A DNA stretch of 64,000 nucleotides. Source: Aureispira anguillae (lineage in GTDB: Bacteria; Bacteroidota; Bacteroidia; Chitinophagales; Saprospiraceae). Made by a program: the position numbers and the translations under genes. The stretch is from NCBI RefSeq assembly GCF_026000115.1, contig NZ_AP026867.1, forward strand, positions 4,149,716 to 4,213,715. Reading direction: 5' to 3'. Below are positions 1 to 8,354 of this stretch, piece by piece; the stretch's first letter is position 1, and every line of letters starts with the position of its first letter. The notes under the pieces are model-generated. The model was given only the letters and a program-made list of their open reading frames with translations, was not told the DNA's origin and did not search any database.

Positions 1-3000
1 GTTACCGTATTGGTTCCAACAGGGAACGTTGAACCACTTGGCAATCCCGCTATTTGAGTAACAGTAAGAGCACCTGCTGCGCCAGAAGCAGCATTTACCT
101 GTGTCAAAAAGTTAACCACAGCAGATTGAATTTCTGCATTGGTATAAGCATATCCGCCTGTACCTGCTAATAACAAGTAATATAGACGGTCAAAATTATC
201 TAAATTGGATAAGGTATGTAAATCGTCGTTGGTGTTGGTTGCAAAAGTATGCGTTGGAGCTGGTGAAGTTCCGTTGTCTGGTATAATATAAACATGATTG
301 ATCGATGGATCGGATGCGCCATTAATTCGTTTTACAAACACATAATAATTCATACAACCTACTGTAACCGTGTACGTAAATCCATTGGCAGTTCCACTAC
401 CATCTGCTCCGTTATTTCCCGTTGTAAAGAAACTAGATACTCCATTTAAATCGGCTACTGTTACCCAAAGATTATTTATTTTATGAGTAAAATAGCTTCC
501 ACCACCAAAGCCAGTATGGGTACTGATTGATCCGCCTGTGTAAGGTATCAAGGTCGCCAAATTAGTATTCAACTGGTTGCCACAATCGTACATATCACTC
601 CCTCCATCACTAACACAAGTTCCTGTTATCCCATCTGTCATATTAAAACCATTTGGGACACTATTGGCAACGGCTGCTCCATTGCTATTAAAACCTGACA
701 ATATATCTGCAAGAGGTGCAGAAGTACAAGCAGGATTACAAGGATCTGAAGCAATAGGATTTACAAAAGATACAACTGGATTACATACAGACACTGTAGT
801 ATCAGGGCGACAATTAATAACAGGTCCAGTCCCTGGTTGTACAATAATATCAAAACTACAAGTTGATGTTCCGCCAGTACCTGTTGCTTCAAAAGTAATC
901 GTATTTGTTCCTACAGGAAAAGTCGAGCCGCTTGGCAAACCTGCTATTTGAGTAACAGGCGCTTGAGCTGTCCCCCCTCCTGTTGGATTGGCTTGTGTCA
1001 AAAAGTCAACTACTGCTGCTTGAATTTCAGCATTGGTATAAGCATATCCACCTGCACCAGCTAACAACAAATAATATAAGCGGTCAAAATTATCTAAATT
1101 GGATAAGGTATGTAAATCGTCGTTGGTGTTGGTTGCAAAAGTATGCGTTGGAGCTGGTGAAGTTCCGTTGTCTGGAATGATATAAATATGGTTAATCGAT
1201 GGATCAGATGCTCCGTTGATTCGTTTTACAAATACATAATAGTCCATACAACCTACTGTAACCGTGTACGTAAATCCATTGGCGGTTCCACTACCATCGG
1301 CTCCGTTATTTCCTGTGGTAAAGAAACTAGATACCCCATTTAAATCGGCTACTGTTATCCAAAGATTGTTTGCTTTATGGGTAAAATAACTTCCACCACC
1401 AAATCCAGCATGGGTACTGATAGATCCACCTGTATAAGGTATTAAGGTCGCCAAATTAGTATTTAACTGGTTGCCACAATCGTACATATCACTTCCTCCA
1501 TCACTAACACAAGTTCCTGTTATCCCATCTGTCATATTAAAACCATTTGGGATATTACCAGCAATTGTTACTCCATTGGTATTAAAAGCAGATAAAACGT
1601 CTGCAATTGGGCTAGATACACAAGGAGATGCGGCACAATAATCTAAGGCAATTGGAGTATTAAATGTTACAACAGAATTACAAATAGACACGGTTGTATC
1701 CGCTCGGCAATTCATTACAGGTCCCGAAGTTGGGGTTACTGTAACTACTGCTGTATCAATAGCAGAACAAGTTCCTAAGGTTACCGTCACATAATAAGTC
1801 GTTGTAACCAATGGGCTTACAGTAATATCTGATGTAGTTGCCCCTGTACTCCAAGCATACGTTCCGCCTCCATTTGCGCTTAAGGTTGTAGAAGAACCAT
1901 TGCAAATTGTAATGTCTGATAAATTAGGTGTGACCGCTGTACCAACAACAACCGTTGCCGTATCGTATGCTTCGCAGCCACCTGAAAAATTAGTTACAAT
2001 TACACTATAGTCCATTGTACTTGTAGGCGAAACGGTGATAGAAGCCGTGGTTTCTCCTGTACTCCACAAAAACATAGATCCTCCAGTAGCGGTAAGTGTA
2101 TTAGATCCTGAACCACAAATTCCTACATTTCCTGAAATCGTCGCTGTTGGCGGTACATTTTCTACCGTAACTGTTACTTGATCAGTATTGCTACATCCCC
2201 CTCCTAGGGCTCCTGTTACGGTATAAGTTGTGGTAACAGGAGGATTAGCAACGGGATTAGGGCAATTCGTACAACTCAACCCTACTGCTGGTGTCCAATT
2301 AAAGACAGAACCTCCTGTTGCATTCAATTGTACAGGTACTCCGTTACAAACGCTAACATCGGGTCCAGCATAAACTCCTTGAATAACATCTATGGTTACT
2401 CCAAAACTATTTGTCCCTCTTACTGGACAGCCATTATCTTCTGCATTAAATGTTACAATTGTTCCTGTATTACCAGGCACAGCAGTCCAACAAAAAGTCC
2501 CTGTTACGGGATTTACACCAGTTTGTGTAAAGGTAGCTCCTGGAAATAGAGTTAGCCCATCCGTTGAAATGGTTACAGTATCATTAATATCTATTAAATC
2601 TTCAAAGGTGACATCAAAACAGAACGACTCCCCCAAACAAGCAGCCATTCCGTTTGGTCCTGTTTGTGATCCACTTCCCGAAACATTGGTAATGCTACCT
2701 ATAGGGTTACTTGGTGGTGTATTCGTACAGTTAATTACTTGTATTTGGAAATCGTGAATTATTTCTGAAACTAAGTTGCCTGCTGCATCATATTCTTCTA
2801 TTGCAATTGCTACTACATAGTTTCCAACATTAGGTTCATTCAAGGTAAAACAACCTGTTAATGGATCCAAAACAAAATTAGTTAATGGAGAATTAACAGA
2901 AAAGCCCGCCAAATGAGAAATTGGTGTTCCTCCTGCATTGCCAGGGGCCACCATTCTAAAATACACGCTATCGCCTTCTAAATCTGCTGTTGTTAAACAG

Positions 3001-3563
3001 TAGCTAAAAGGAGTATTCGTACAAGCATAAGGAATAGGCGCTGATGTAACAGTTGGAGAATTATTACAAGGAGCAGTGCTTGTATTTAAGGTTGTAGAGG
3101 TATACATGGTATTCCCCGACCCTCCTGACATATTGCTAGAAGCGTCTCTACAACACAAGCTATATGCCATATGCCAACCATCACAGTTAGCAGGTAGAGT
3201 AATTGTTGCCTCATAGGTGTACAACCAAACTCCTGGTTGAGTTCCTCCCGAACAATTACTGGTTACAGAAGCGCACAATTGGTTTACATCTTGTGCTACC
3301 CCCACCTGATTAAATGTTGGTATAGTAGGGTTGGTCAATCCGCAATCATTCGTTAGGCTAAATCCTGACATTGTTGCTGGATGTGTTCCAGGGCATCTAC
3401 GAAAAACGGTTAAAGTAAAGGTATATTCCAGCGGATTAGCTGGGTTGCAAGTGTAGGTGATGTTTGCTCCAGGAATATGGGATGCTTCTACAGCAGTGGA
3501 CAAAGAGCAAAGCAGGATAACGACAAAAATCATTATTCCTTTAAAGGGGTAAAAGTGTTTCAT
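1..3563 (-). CDS. Large secreted modular HYR/PKD-like surface protein, 3' end cut by window edge
   Basis: The reading frame is open from the ATG at 3563 to the left edge, about 1187 residues without a stop, so the protein is longer. A signal peptide is visible at residues 1-23 (KGIMIFVVILLCSLS core). Residues about 24-290 begin with a motif of the SHIPGANITYTC type, which is common at the N-terminus of large Bacteroidota adhesin-like proteins. Residues about 290-620 contain several Ig/PKD-like modules (for example VTTTYTVTG and STGATTSDITV). From about residue 620 a module of 298 residues is repeated and ends in a HYR-type domain (GLPSGSTFPVGTNT). Proteins of this kind usually carry a T9SS C-terminal signal; that end is not visible here. 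Adhesin or surface filament is the likely role, inferred from composition and architecture only. Confidence 0.85.
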   Translation of the reverse strand, partial: MKHFYPFKGIMIFVVILLCSLSTAVEASHIPGANITYTCNPANPLEYTFTLTVFRRCPGTHPATMSGFSLTNDCGLTNPTIPTFNQVGVAQDVNQLCASVTSNCSGGTQPGVWLYTYEATITLPANCDGWHMAYSLCCRDASSNMSGGSGNTMYTSTTLNTSTAPCNNSPTVTSAPIPYACTNTPFSYCLTTADLEGDSVYFRMVAPGNAGGTPISHLAGFSVNSPLTNFVLDPLTGCFTLNEPNVGNYVVAIAIEEYDAAGNLVSEIIHDFQIQVINCTNTPPSNPIGSITNVSGSGSQTGPNGMAACLGESFCFDVTFEDLIDINDTVTISTDGLTLFPGATFTQTGVNPVTGTFCWTAVPGNTGTIVTFNAEDNGCPVRGTNSFGVTIDVIQGVYAGPDVSVCNGVPVQLNATGGSVFNWTPAVGLSCTNCPNPVANPPVTTTYTVTGALGGGCSNTDQVTVTVENVPPTATISGNVGICGSGSNTLTATGGSMFLWSTGETTASITVSPTSTMDYSVIVTNFSGGCEAYDTATVVVGTAVTPNLSDITICNGSSTTLSANGGGTYAWSTGATTSDITVSPLVTTTYYVTVTLGTCSAIDTAVVTVTPTSGPVMNCRADTTVSICNSVVTFNTPIALDYCAASPCVSSPIADVLSAFNTNGVTIAGNIPNGFNMTDGITGTCVSDGGSDMYDCGNQLNTNLATLIPYTGGSISTHAGFGGGSYFTHKANNLWITVADLNGVSSFFTTGNNGADGSGTANGFTYTVTVGCMDYYVFVKRINGASDPSINHIYIIPDNGTSPAPTHTFATNTNDDLHTLSNLDNFDRLYYLLLAGAGGYAYTNAEIQAAVVDFLTQANPTGGGTAQAPVTQIAGLPSGSTFPVGTNTITFEATGTGGTSTCSFDIIVQPGTGPVINCRPDTTVSVCNPVVSFVNPIASDPCNPACTSAPLADILSGFNSNGAAVANSVPNGFNMTDGITGTCVSDGGSDMYDCGNQLNTNLATLIPYTGGSISTHTGFGGGSYFTHKINNLWVTVADLNGVSSFFTTGNNGADGSGTANGFTYTVTVGCMNYYVFVKRINGASDPSINHVYIIPDNGTSPAPTHTFATNTNDDLHTLSNLDNFDRLYYLLLAGTGGYAYTNAEIQSAVVNFLTQVNAASGAAGALTVTQIAGLPSGSTFPVGTNTV
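13..1730 (-). repeat. Near-identical 894-bp intragenic tandem repeat in the surface-protein gene
   Basis: The stretch from about 13 to 834 recurs at about 907 to 1730 with an offset of 894 bp (298 codons, in frame). For example, the run beginning aaggtatgtaaatcgtcgtt sits at 211 and again at 1105. Long blocks are almost identical, while a spacer around 660-800 against 1560-1690 differs more. The left copy touches the window edge, so further copies may exist outside. The repeat encodes a module with DMYDCGNQLNTN and DNFDRLYYLLLAG motifs plus a HYR domain. Confidence 0.9.
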
Positions 3564-3958
3564 AAAAATTTGAGATATGATGTTACAAAAAAGAATTACT
3601 TAATATATGGCGCATAGGAATATCCTTAATGAAGAAGCAGGCTTCTCATTTGAAGGAGTATATTTAGTAAAATTTAGTTTCGTACGTTTTTCCTCTTTTG
3701 TCCAAAATAGACAACCAGCTCCTCTAGAATTTTAAATTTAAATGATATATAGACTATAAACTATCTCTAATGCTCAAAATAGGCATGCAGATAGCTAATG
3801 TATTGTAGGTATGGTTGTTACATCCAGCTACATTACATTTTTTTAGTTCACTTCCAAAAGCAATTCAAGTATGTGTGTGTTTTCTATCTCAAACAAAAAT
3901 CATTTATACTGTTATAAGAGTATCTTCTCCTCTTTCCTTTAATAAATAGAAGAAAAAT

Positions 3959-4090
3959 AAAAGCTTAAATCTTATTGTTAAATAATTTAGTTAGAGGCTT
4001 AGCATAAAAGCCTACTTCGCTCCTTGACAAGAGTGAAGTAAAAGTTTAGATTTGATTATTAGATAATTTAGTTAAACTCTTAGCATAAAA
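3959..4090. repeat. Imperfect 51-bp direct repeat with a hairpin between copies
   Basis: Copies at 3959-4009 and 4040-4090 share the pattern aaaag-tta-at---att, then ataatttagtta, and end in cttagcataaaa. Between them, around 4014-4040, ACTTCGCTC and GAGTGAAGT can pair to form a nine-pair stem around CTTGACAA. The function is unknown. Confidence 0.6.
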
Positions 4091-4551
4091 AAAAAGTTCA
4101 ATTCAAACTTATTAAAAATATTTTAATACTAAAAATATTTTTTCACAATCATGGATTAAAACACTATAAAATTTTGTGTTTTGAAGGGAAAAGCATCAAA
4201 AAATAGCAGTCCTTATTTTTTGATGGCTATAAAATTAGAAAAAAAACAACTAAGATCAAAGCTTTTTTATAACTTAAACAAGAAGAGGGATTTTTTGAAT
4301 CTTAAAACAAAAGTAACAAACAATAGTTAACTCATTCATTTTCTGAACCTTAAACAAAGTGACAACTTAGTAAATATTTTTATTTCATTTTTCACAAAAG
4401 GTTGCATATAATATTGTTTTGTTTACTAAAAAATCAATTTCATATACTAACAATACTTCTCAATTTAAAATTTAACATAAGTGTATTATTCCTTTGTTCA
4501 TTCATTTAACAATCATAAATACATGCTATCACAAGCTAATTTTCAAGCTAC

Positions 4552-4584
4552 TAAAAAAGTCACCCTCGAAAAATTCGGGATGAC
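4552..4584 (-). terminator. Rho-independent terminator for the DUF2490-CotH operon
   Basis: The arms gtcaccctcgaa (4559-4570) and ttcgggatgac (4574-4584) form a stem around a three-base loop. On the minus strand it is followed by a run of T (4552-4558). It lies about 75 bp after the CotH stop codon. Confidence 0.75.
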
Positions 4585-4659
4585 TTATCGTTAAAATTAC
4601 TAGCTTATTTAGCCTATAACAAGCTTTATTTTTCCATTAAGTATAGGATTAACTGATTT

Positions 4660-6048
4660 TTAATTTAGGTATAAATCTGCCGCCGTATACCTCGTTGAGG
4701 TATGGTTAATAATTTCGGTAACAGCATTGTCAAAATCATTGGCTCCTTTCAAATAAGTATAACCACTAACCTCCTTATTAACAGATGCTTGAATTATTGT
4801 TTTTAAACCATTATACTGTGTCTGCATTTTGTTAGGTTCAAATGTCGTATTAATAAAATCCTGTATATAAGCATTGTATTGAGCCCGATAACTAGGTATA
4901 TTAGCAATATAAGCGATTAATGGCCAATCTTTTTCAACTACGTCGTCTAGCTCAAAAGATAGTGATCCTCCCATCTTTCCATCTTGAAAAGCTTCATTGT
5001 TATCCCATGGTATCCAACTTATTAAGTTGGTAGAAGGGTTGTTGTAGAGATAATAATTGTGCGTCATTCGTCCATAAGTATCCCAATTTTGAATCGTTGT
5101 ATTCACTGCCAAATATTTTAAAAACAAGTCTACATCAAAAACTGCTTCTAAATTTGCTTTATACAAACTAGTATCTGCTGTCCTAGAGGGGGCATGCAAA
5201 GCATCATAAACAGCTTGAATATCAGACCAATCACTATTCGTCTCGTTGGTTTTCTTTTCAAAATCGGCTAGACTAAAATTAGAAGTAGACCATGCTGCTC
5301 CATTGCCATCAGGTTTGTAACAATTTCCTGTATTATTCCCAAATTGCTTTTCAAGCATGGTATCAAATACCACTTCTACAAAGGTATACAAACCAAAATA
5401 AACAGGTCCTTCTCCATAATCAATATAAAGTTGATAATAAGCCGTTTGAGGGGCTGGAACGCCAAATTCTCGAAATAAATCTGTAGCCACTTTCTCCCTC
5501 ATAAAAGAGGGATCATCATAATTACTGCTCAAAGACAAATCCGTAAATCCATAAAAGGTTTGCCCTGTTATTTCAGGAAATTCATCTTCGTAATAATCAA
5601 ACTTAACTCGAAAAGGAAGTTTTCCGTTTCCTGACTGATAACCAGAGCTCAAGCTAGAGTTTCCTTTATAACGAATCCCTACATTGTACCATTCCTTTCC
5701 GTTAAAAAACCAACTACAAGGAACATAAATAGGTGTCTCTTCCGAAAAACCGCCCCCTCCTCCTGGTCCACCAGCAGGTCTGCCGCCTCCTGATGTTCCA
5801 CTGCCATAAATATCATTTATATTAGAAGATAAAATTGCCCAATATCTAGCATCAATAACAAGATCTACCCGATTGACTTTTGTTTGGTCAAATACAACGT
5901 CATAATCGGGTATTGCTAAAGCCGAATGAGAAGCTGAAGACCAATCGCTTAAACCTGTTCCTGCTGCAACAAAAGTTTCCTTATAACAAGAAGAAAAAAC
6001 AATGCTTAAACCTACGATAATAACAAACGCTTGAAATTTATTTTTCAT
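4660..6048 (-). CDS. CotH kinase family lipoprotein
   Basis: This 462-residue protein has a lipoprotein signal (VFSSC lipobox near residues 18-22), so it is probably membrane-anchored outside the cytoplasm. The body matches the CotH family, atypical protein kinases first known from spore-coat assembly. Visible signs are VGIRYKGNSS, KLPFRVKFD, a FMREKVATDLFREFG helix, HNYYLYNN and the WIPWDNNEAF segment that carries likely metal-binding acidic residues. A glycine-rich stretch (about residues 84-98) lies in the N-terminal part. Its start overlaps the end of the upstream DUF2490 gene by 11 bp, so the two are probably co-translated. Many Bacteroidota carry CotH proteins of unknown substrate; kinase activity here is inferred from family only. 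Confidence 0.85.
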   Translation of the reverse strand: MKNKFQAFVIIVGLSIVFSSCYKETFVAAGTGLSDWSSASHSALAIPDYDVVFDQTKVNRVDLVIDARYWAILSSNINDIYGSGTSGGGRPAGGPGGGGGFSEETPIYVPCSWFFNGKEWYNVGIRYKGNSSLSSGYQSGNGKLPFRVKFDYYEDEFPEITGQTFYGFTDLSLSSNYDDPSFMREKVATDLFREFGVPAPQTAYYQLYIDYGEGPVYFGLYTFVEVVFDTMLEKQFGNNTGNCYKPDGNGAAWSTSNFSLADFEKKTNETNSDWSDIQAVYDALHAPSRTADTSLYKANLEAVFDVDLFLKYLAVNTTIQNWDTYGRMTHNYYLYNNPSTNLISWIPWDNNEAFQDGKMGGSLSFELDDVVEKDWPLIAYIANIPSYRAQYNAYIQDFINTTFEPNKMQTQYNGLKTIIQASVNKEVSGYTYLKGANDFDNAVTEIINHTSTRYTAADLYLN

Positions 6049-6787
6049 ACTTGTCCTTTTTTTTGATTTTGATGGTATAAATATAACCTAGTCCTAGAAC
6101 TCCTGTTGTTTTAGGGTAATTCACAAAAAGCTCTTGTTCAACCCTATAAAACAGCTTCACCTTTCCAAACTTCTTAAAATCATAGGCTAAAGAAGCGGTA
6201 AATCTCAATTTATCAAATACAGGCAACTGATACTTTTCCAATTGATTAAATAATTCTACAGAGAGTTGGGGTTCCAATGGAATCTTTTTGATATTATAAC
6301 CAACTCCTGCTCGCAAACGAAAACGGTGCTTAAGGTAATCCCCCTCTGTTGTTGTTTTTCCTATTTCATCTCTAAATTGATATCGCAATCGATATTTAAA
6401 TGATAGTCTGCTGATTTTGTGTCGATAAGCAACATCAAAATGAAGACGATAATGAGGGGAATATGTTCCTTCGCCTTCTTCCATTTGAGTAAATCTAAAT
6501 CCAGCTCCCAACTGCAAAAATTTAATAGGAGCATACTTTACATCTAAATTTGTAAAATACTGATCTAGCTCAGAAATATTCTTTTTAAATCGAAACTCTT
6601 CCTTTAACTCAATTGTCCACTTTTTGTGTATTTTAAGACGTATTCCTGCAAAAAACCACCCTTCAAGATCAGATGTTACTACACTCGTTCCCAATGTTTG
6701 AGCCTTGCTTTCTGGATAACCAAATACCATAAACAATAATAGGAACAGAAAAGTACTGGGGCGCACTTGGTTCTCTAATTTTTTCAT
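6038..6787 (-). CDS. DUF2490 family predicted outer-membrane beta-barrel protein
   Basis: The start at 6787 (MKKLENQ) is chosen because it is an ATG directly before a signal peptide that ends near ESKAQ; the longer frame to 6835 begins only with TTG. The mature part has alternating strands with many aromatic and basic residues (WTIELKEEFRFKK, LGAGFRFTQ, FKYRLRYQFRDEIG), typical of DUF2490 proteins, which are predicted small outer-membrane barrels of unknown function. It overlaps the CotH gene and shares its transcription direction. The two products may work together at the cell envelope, which is inference from gene order. Confidence 0.8.
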   Translation of the reverse strand: MKKLENQVRPSTFLFLLLFMVFGYPESKAQTLGTSVVTSDLEGWFFAGIRLKIHKKWTIELKEEFRFKKNISELDQYFTNLDVKYAPIKFLQLGAGFRFTQMEEGEGTYSPHYRLHFDVAYRHKISRLSFKYRLRYQFRDEIGKTTTEGDYLKHRFRLRAGVGYNIKKIPLEPQLSVELFNQLEKYQLPVFDKLRFTASLAYDFKKFGKVKLFYRVEQELFVNYPKTTGVLGLGYIYTIKIKKKDKYEK

Positions 6788-7039
6788 GCAATTACTTTTT
6801 TCGTTCTTTGACATATCGTGTAGAATATTAAACAACTCGGCTCTCTTATTACTACTTTTGTTATAAGTTATAGGTCGTAAGTCGTAAGTCCTGTATTAAC
6901 AGAGACTAAACATACGACTTACTACCTATAAACTTTCTTCTAAACCACGTAGTAGCAGAAAGCTTACCCTTTGTTAGTGCTTGTCACACAATTTGTCAAA
7001 GAACCACTTTTTTAATTTATTGATCCATTTAAATTATTG

Positions 7040-7088
7040 TCGCCCTAAAAAAACAAAACCCCTACAAATTTAGAATTTGTAAGGGGGG
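7040..7088 (-). terminator. Orphan terminator-like hairpin
   Basis: The arms cccctacaaatt (7059-7070) and aatttgtaagggg (from 7074) pair with one bulge. On the minus strand the hairpin is followed by TTTTGTTTTTTT. No protein gene on that strand ends just upstream, because the carbonic anhydrase already has its own terminator at 7326-7377. Confidence 0.6.
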
Positions 7089-7325
7089 CTTTAATAAGTC
7101 TTGGGAATGGACTATATCAAAGTATATAAAAGCATAATTAGTTTAAAAGTTGCCAAAACGGACAAAAACAACGCTTGGCTATGTGTCGCTATTTTGTAAT
7201 AAAAATAAAATGTTTACTTACATTTCACCCCCTTGACAAGAAAAACTATAAATGGTTGGAAAAAAATTTACATTTTTTTCACATAAAAAAAAATCAACTA
7301 ATTGGATTCTTTTTTAAGGGCACAA

Positions 7326-7377
7326 AAAAATCTCTAAAATAAGCTGAATAGAGTATCAACAAATCCTAGAGATTTTT
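7326..7377 (-). terminator. Terminator of the carbonic anhydrase gene
   Basis: Perfect 11-bp arms AAAAATCTCTA (7326-7336) and TAGAGATTTTT (7367-7377) lie 27 bp after the stop codon and are A/T-flanked, so termination could work on either strand. Confidence 0.65.
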
Positions 7378-7403
7378 ATTAAACGGGTACTAGTACTATC
7401 GTA

Positions 7404-7985
7404 TTAGTCCTGTATAAAGTCAACCACACCACTTCCCAAATTATAAAAAGCAGGGATTATCTTAATGTCTTTCTTTTTGGTAGCCTCTTCAATAATTGCA
7501 GAACGAGACAAAATTTGCTTGCAGGTCAAATGTGCATTTACTTTCACTACTGCATTGACATCTTTGTCTTCTGATGCATTCATTGCTGGTGTCACATGCC
7601 CCAACAAATGATTAAGGTTATACCCATTATCTCCCCCATCCAAAGCAGCAGTGATCGCACCACAACTTTCATGTCCCATTACGACAATTAAGTTAACTCC
7701 TAAATGAGCAACTGCATATTCTATACTAGCAATGGTAGAAGTATTGGCTACGTTACCCGCCACACGAATAACAAACAACTCTCCCAAACCAGTATCAAAA
7801 GCCAATTCAGGAACAACACGACTATCTGCGCAACTTAAAACAATAGCAAAGGGAGCTTGTCCAGAAACTAGCTCACCTCGACGAGAAGAATTTTGAAGTT
7901 TGCCATCCAAATGATCGGCTACAAAATTAGCATTTCCTTTCTTTAATCGACTTAAGGCATCTTGCCATGATATATTATCAACCAT
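7404..7985 (-). CDS. Beta-class carbonic anhydrase
   Basis: This 193-residue enzyme should interconvert carbon dioxide and bicarbonate in the cytoplasm. The beta-class zinc ligands and catalytic dyad are visible: CADSR (Cys and the Asp-Arg pair) at about residues 52-56 and GHESCGA (His and Cys) at about residues 103-109. The length is normal for the family and there is no signal peptide. It is divergent from lepA and ends in its own terminator, so it is probably transcribed alone. Confidence 0.93.
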   Translation of the reverse strand: MVDNISWQDALSRLKKGNANFVADHLDGKLQNSSRRGELVSGQAPFAIVLSCADSRVVPELAFDTGLGELFVIRVAGNVANTSTIASIEYAVAHLGVNLIVVMGHESCGAITAALDGGDNGYNLNHLLGHVTPAMNASEDKDVNAVVKVNAHLTCKQILSRSAIIEEATKKKDIKIIPAFYNLGSGVVDFIQD

Positions 7986-8288
7986 TATAATAAGTTTTAT
8001 ATTGAAGTTGTTAAAAAATTAGATTTTCTATAAAATCATTCAATGAACGTAGCTAAGGTAATAATTTATTTTTCTATACAAAAAACTGCACTTTGGTAAG
8101 TCTGATATTTTCTATAAAATATTCGATTATCTGTCTTCAAAATAAAAGCCATCCTATTTTATTGCTCCGTTTTATAACCAAGAATAATTAATTCAATGTT
8201 GGTAAGTATGATTATGCGTTAAATTTACAATCATTAGTTTCCTTCATTACTTATAATTACAAATTAAAGACTAAGTGCTTGTCTAAAG

Positions 8289-8319
8289 TTTGTAATACCA
8301 AGATAAAGCCCTATTTTTG
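8289..8319 (+). promoter_or_regulatory. Bacteroidota-type promoter of lepA
   Basis: TTTG (8289-8292) and TATTTTTG (8312-8319) are separated by 19 bp, fitting the Bacteroidota -33 TTTG and -7 TAnnTTTG pattern. Transcription would start near 8326, leaving a leader of about 28 bases before lepA. The rest of the 7986-8354 gap shows nothing I can name. Confidence 0.7.
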
Positions 8320-8354
8320 CAAACTGTTAAGAATTAAAAAGAAATTAAAAATAA

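Larger units (their letters stand above)
3564..4659. other. AT-rich gap of about 1.1 kb without a recognisable gene
   Basis: This gap lies upstream of the large surface-protein gene and downstream of the CotH gene. It is very AT-rich and I see no credible reading frame on either strand. It holds a 51-bp imperfect direct repeat (3959-4090) with a hairpin between the copies, and the CotH terminator (4552-4584). The 5' untranslated region and promoter of the surface protein must lie in its left part, but I find no clear TAnnTTTG element. Confidence 0.6.
6788..7403. other. Intergenic region with inverted repeat and two terminators
   Basis: There is no credible gene between the DUF2490 start and the carbonic anhydrase stop. 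Three structures are visible: an imperfect 24-bp inverted repeat with arms at 6866-6889 and 6910-6934, a minus-strand terminator-like hairpin at 7040-7088, and the carbonic anhydrase terminator at 7326-7377. The stretch 7090-7320 between the two terminators could hold a small RNA, but I find no clear promoter. Confidence 0.5.

Noticed and set aside
577-2757. Small plus-strand open frames at 577-951, 983-1180, 2328-2549 and 2392-2757
   Set aside because: They are antisense to the long minus-strand surface-protein gene and repeat with its duplicated module; they have no independent features.
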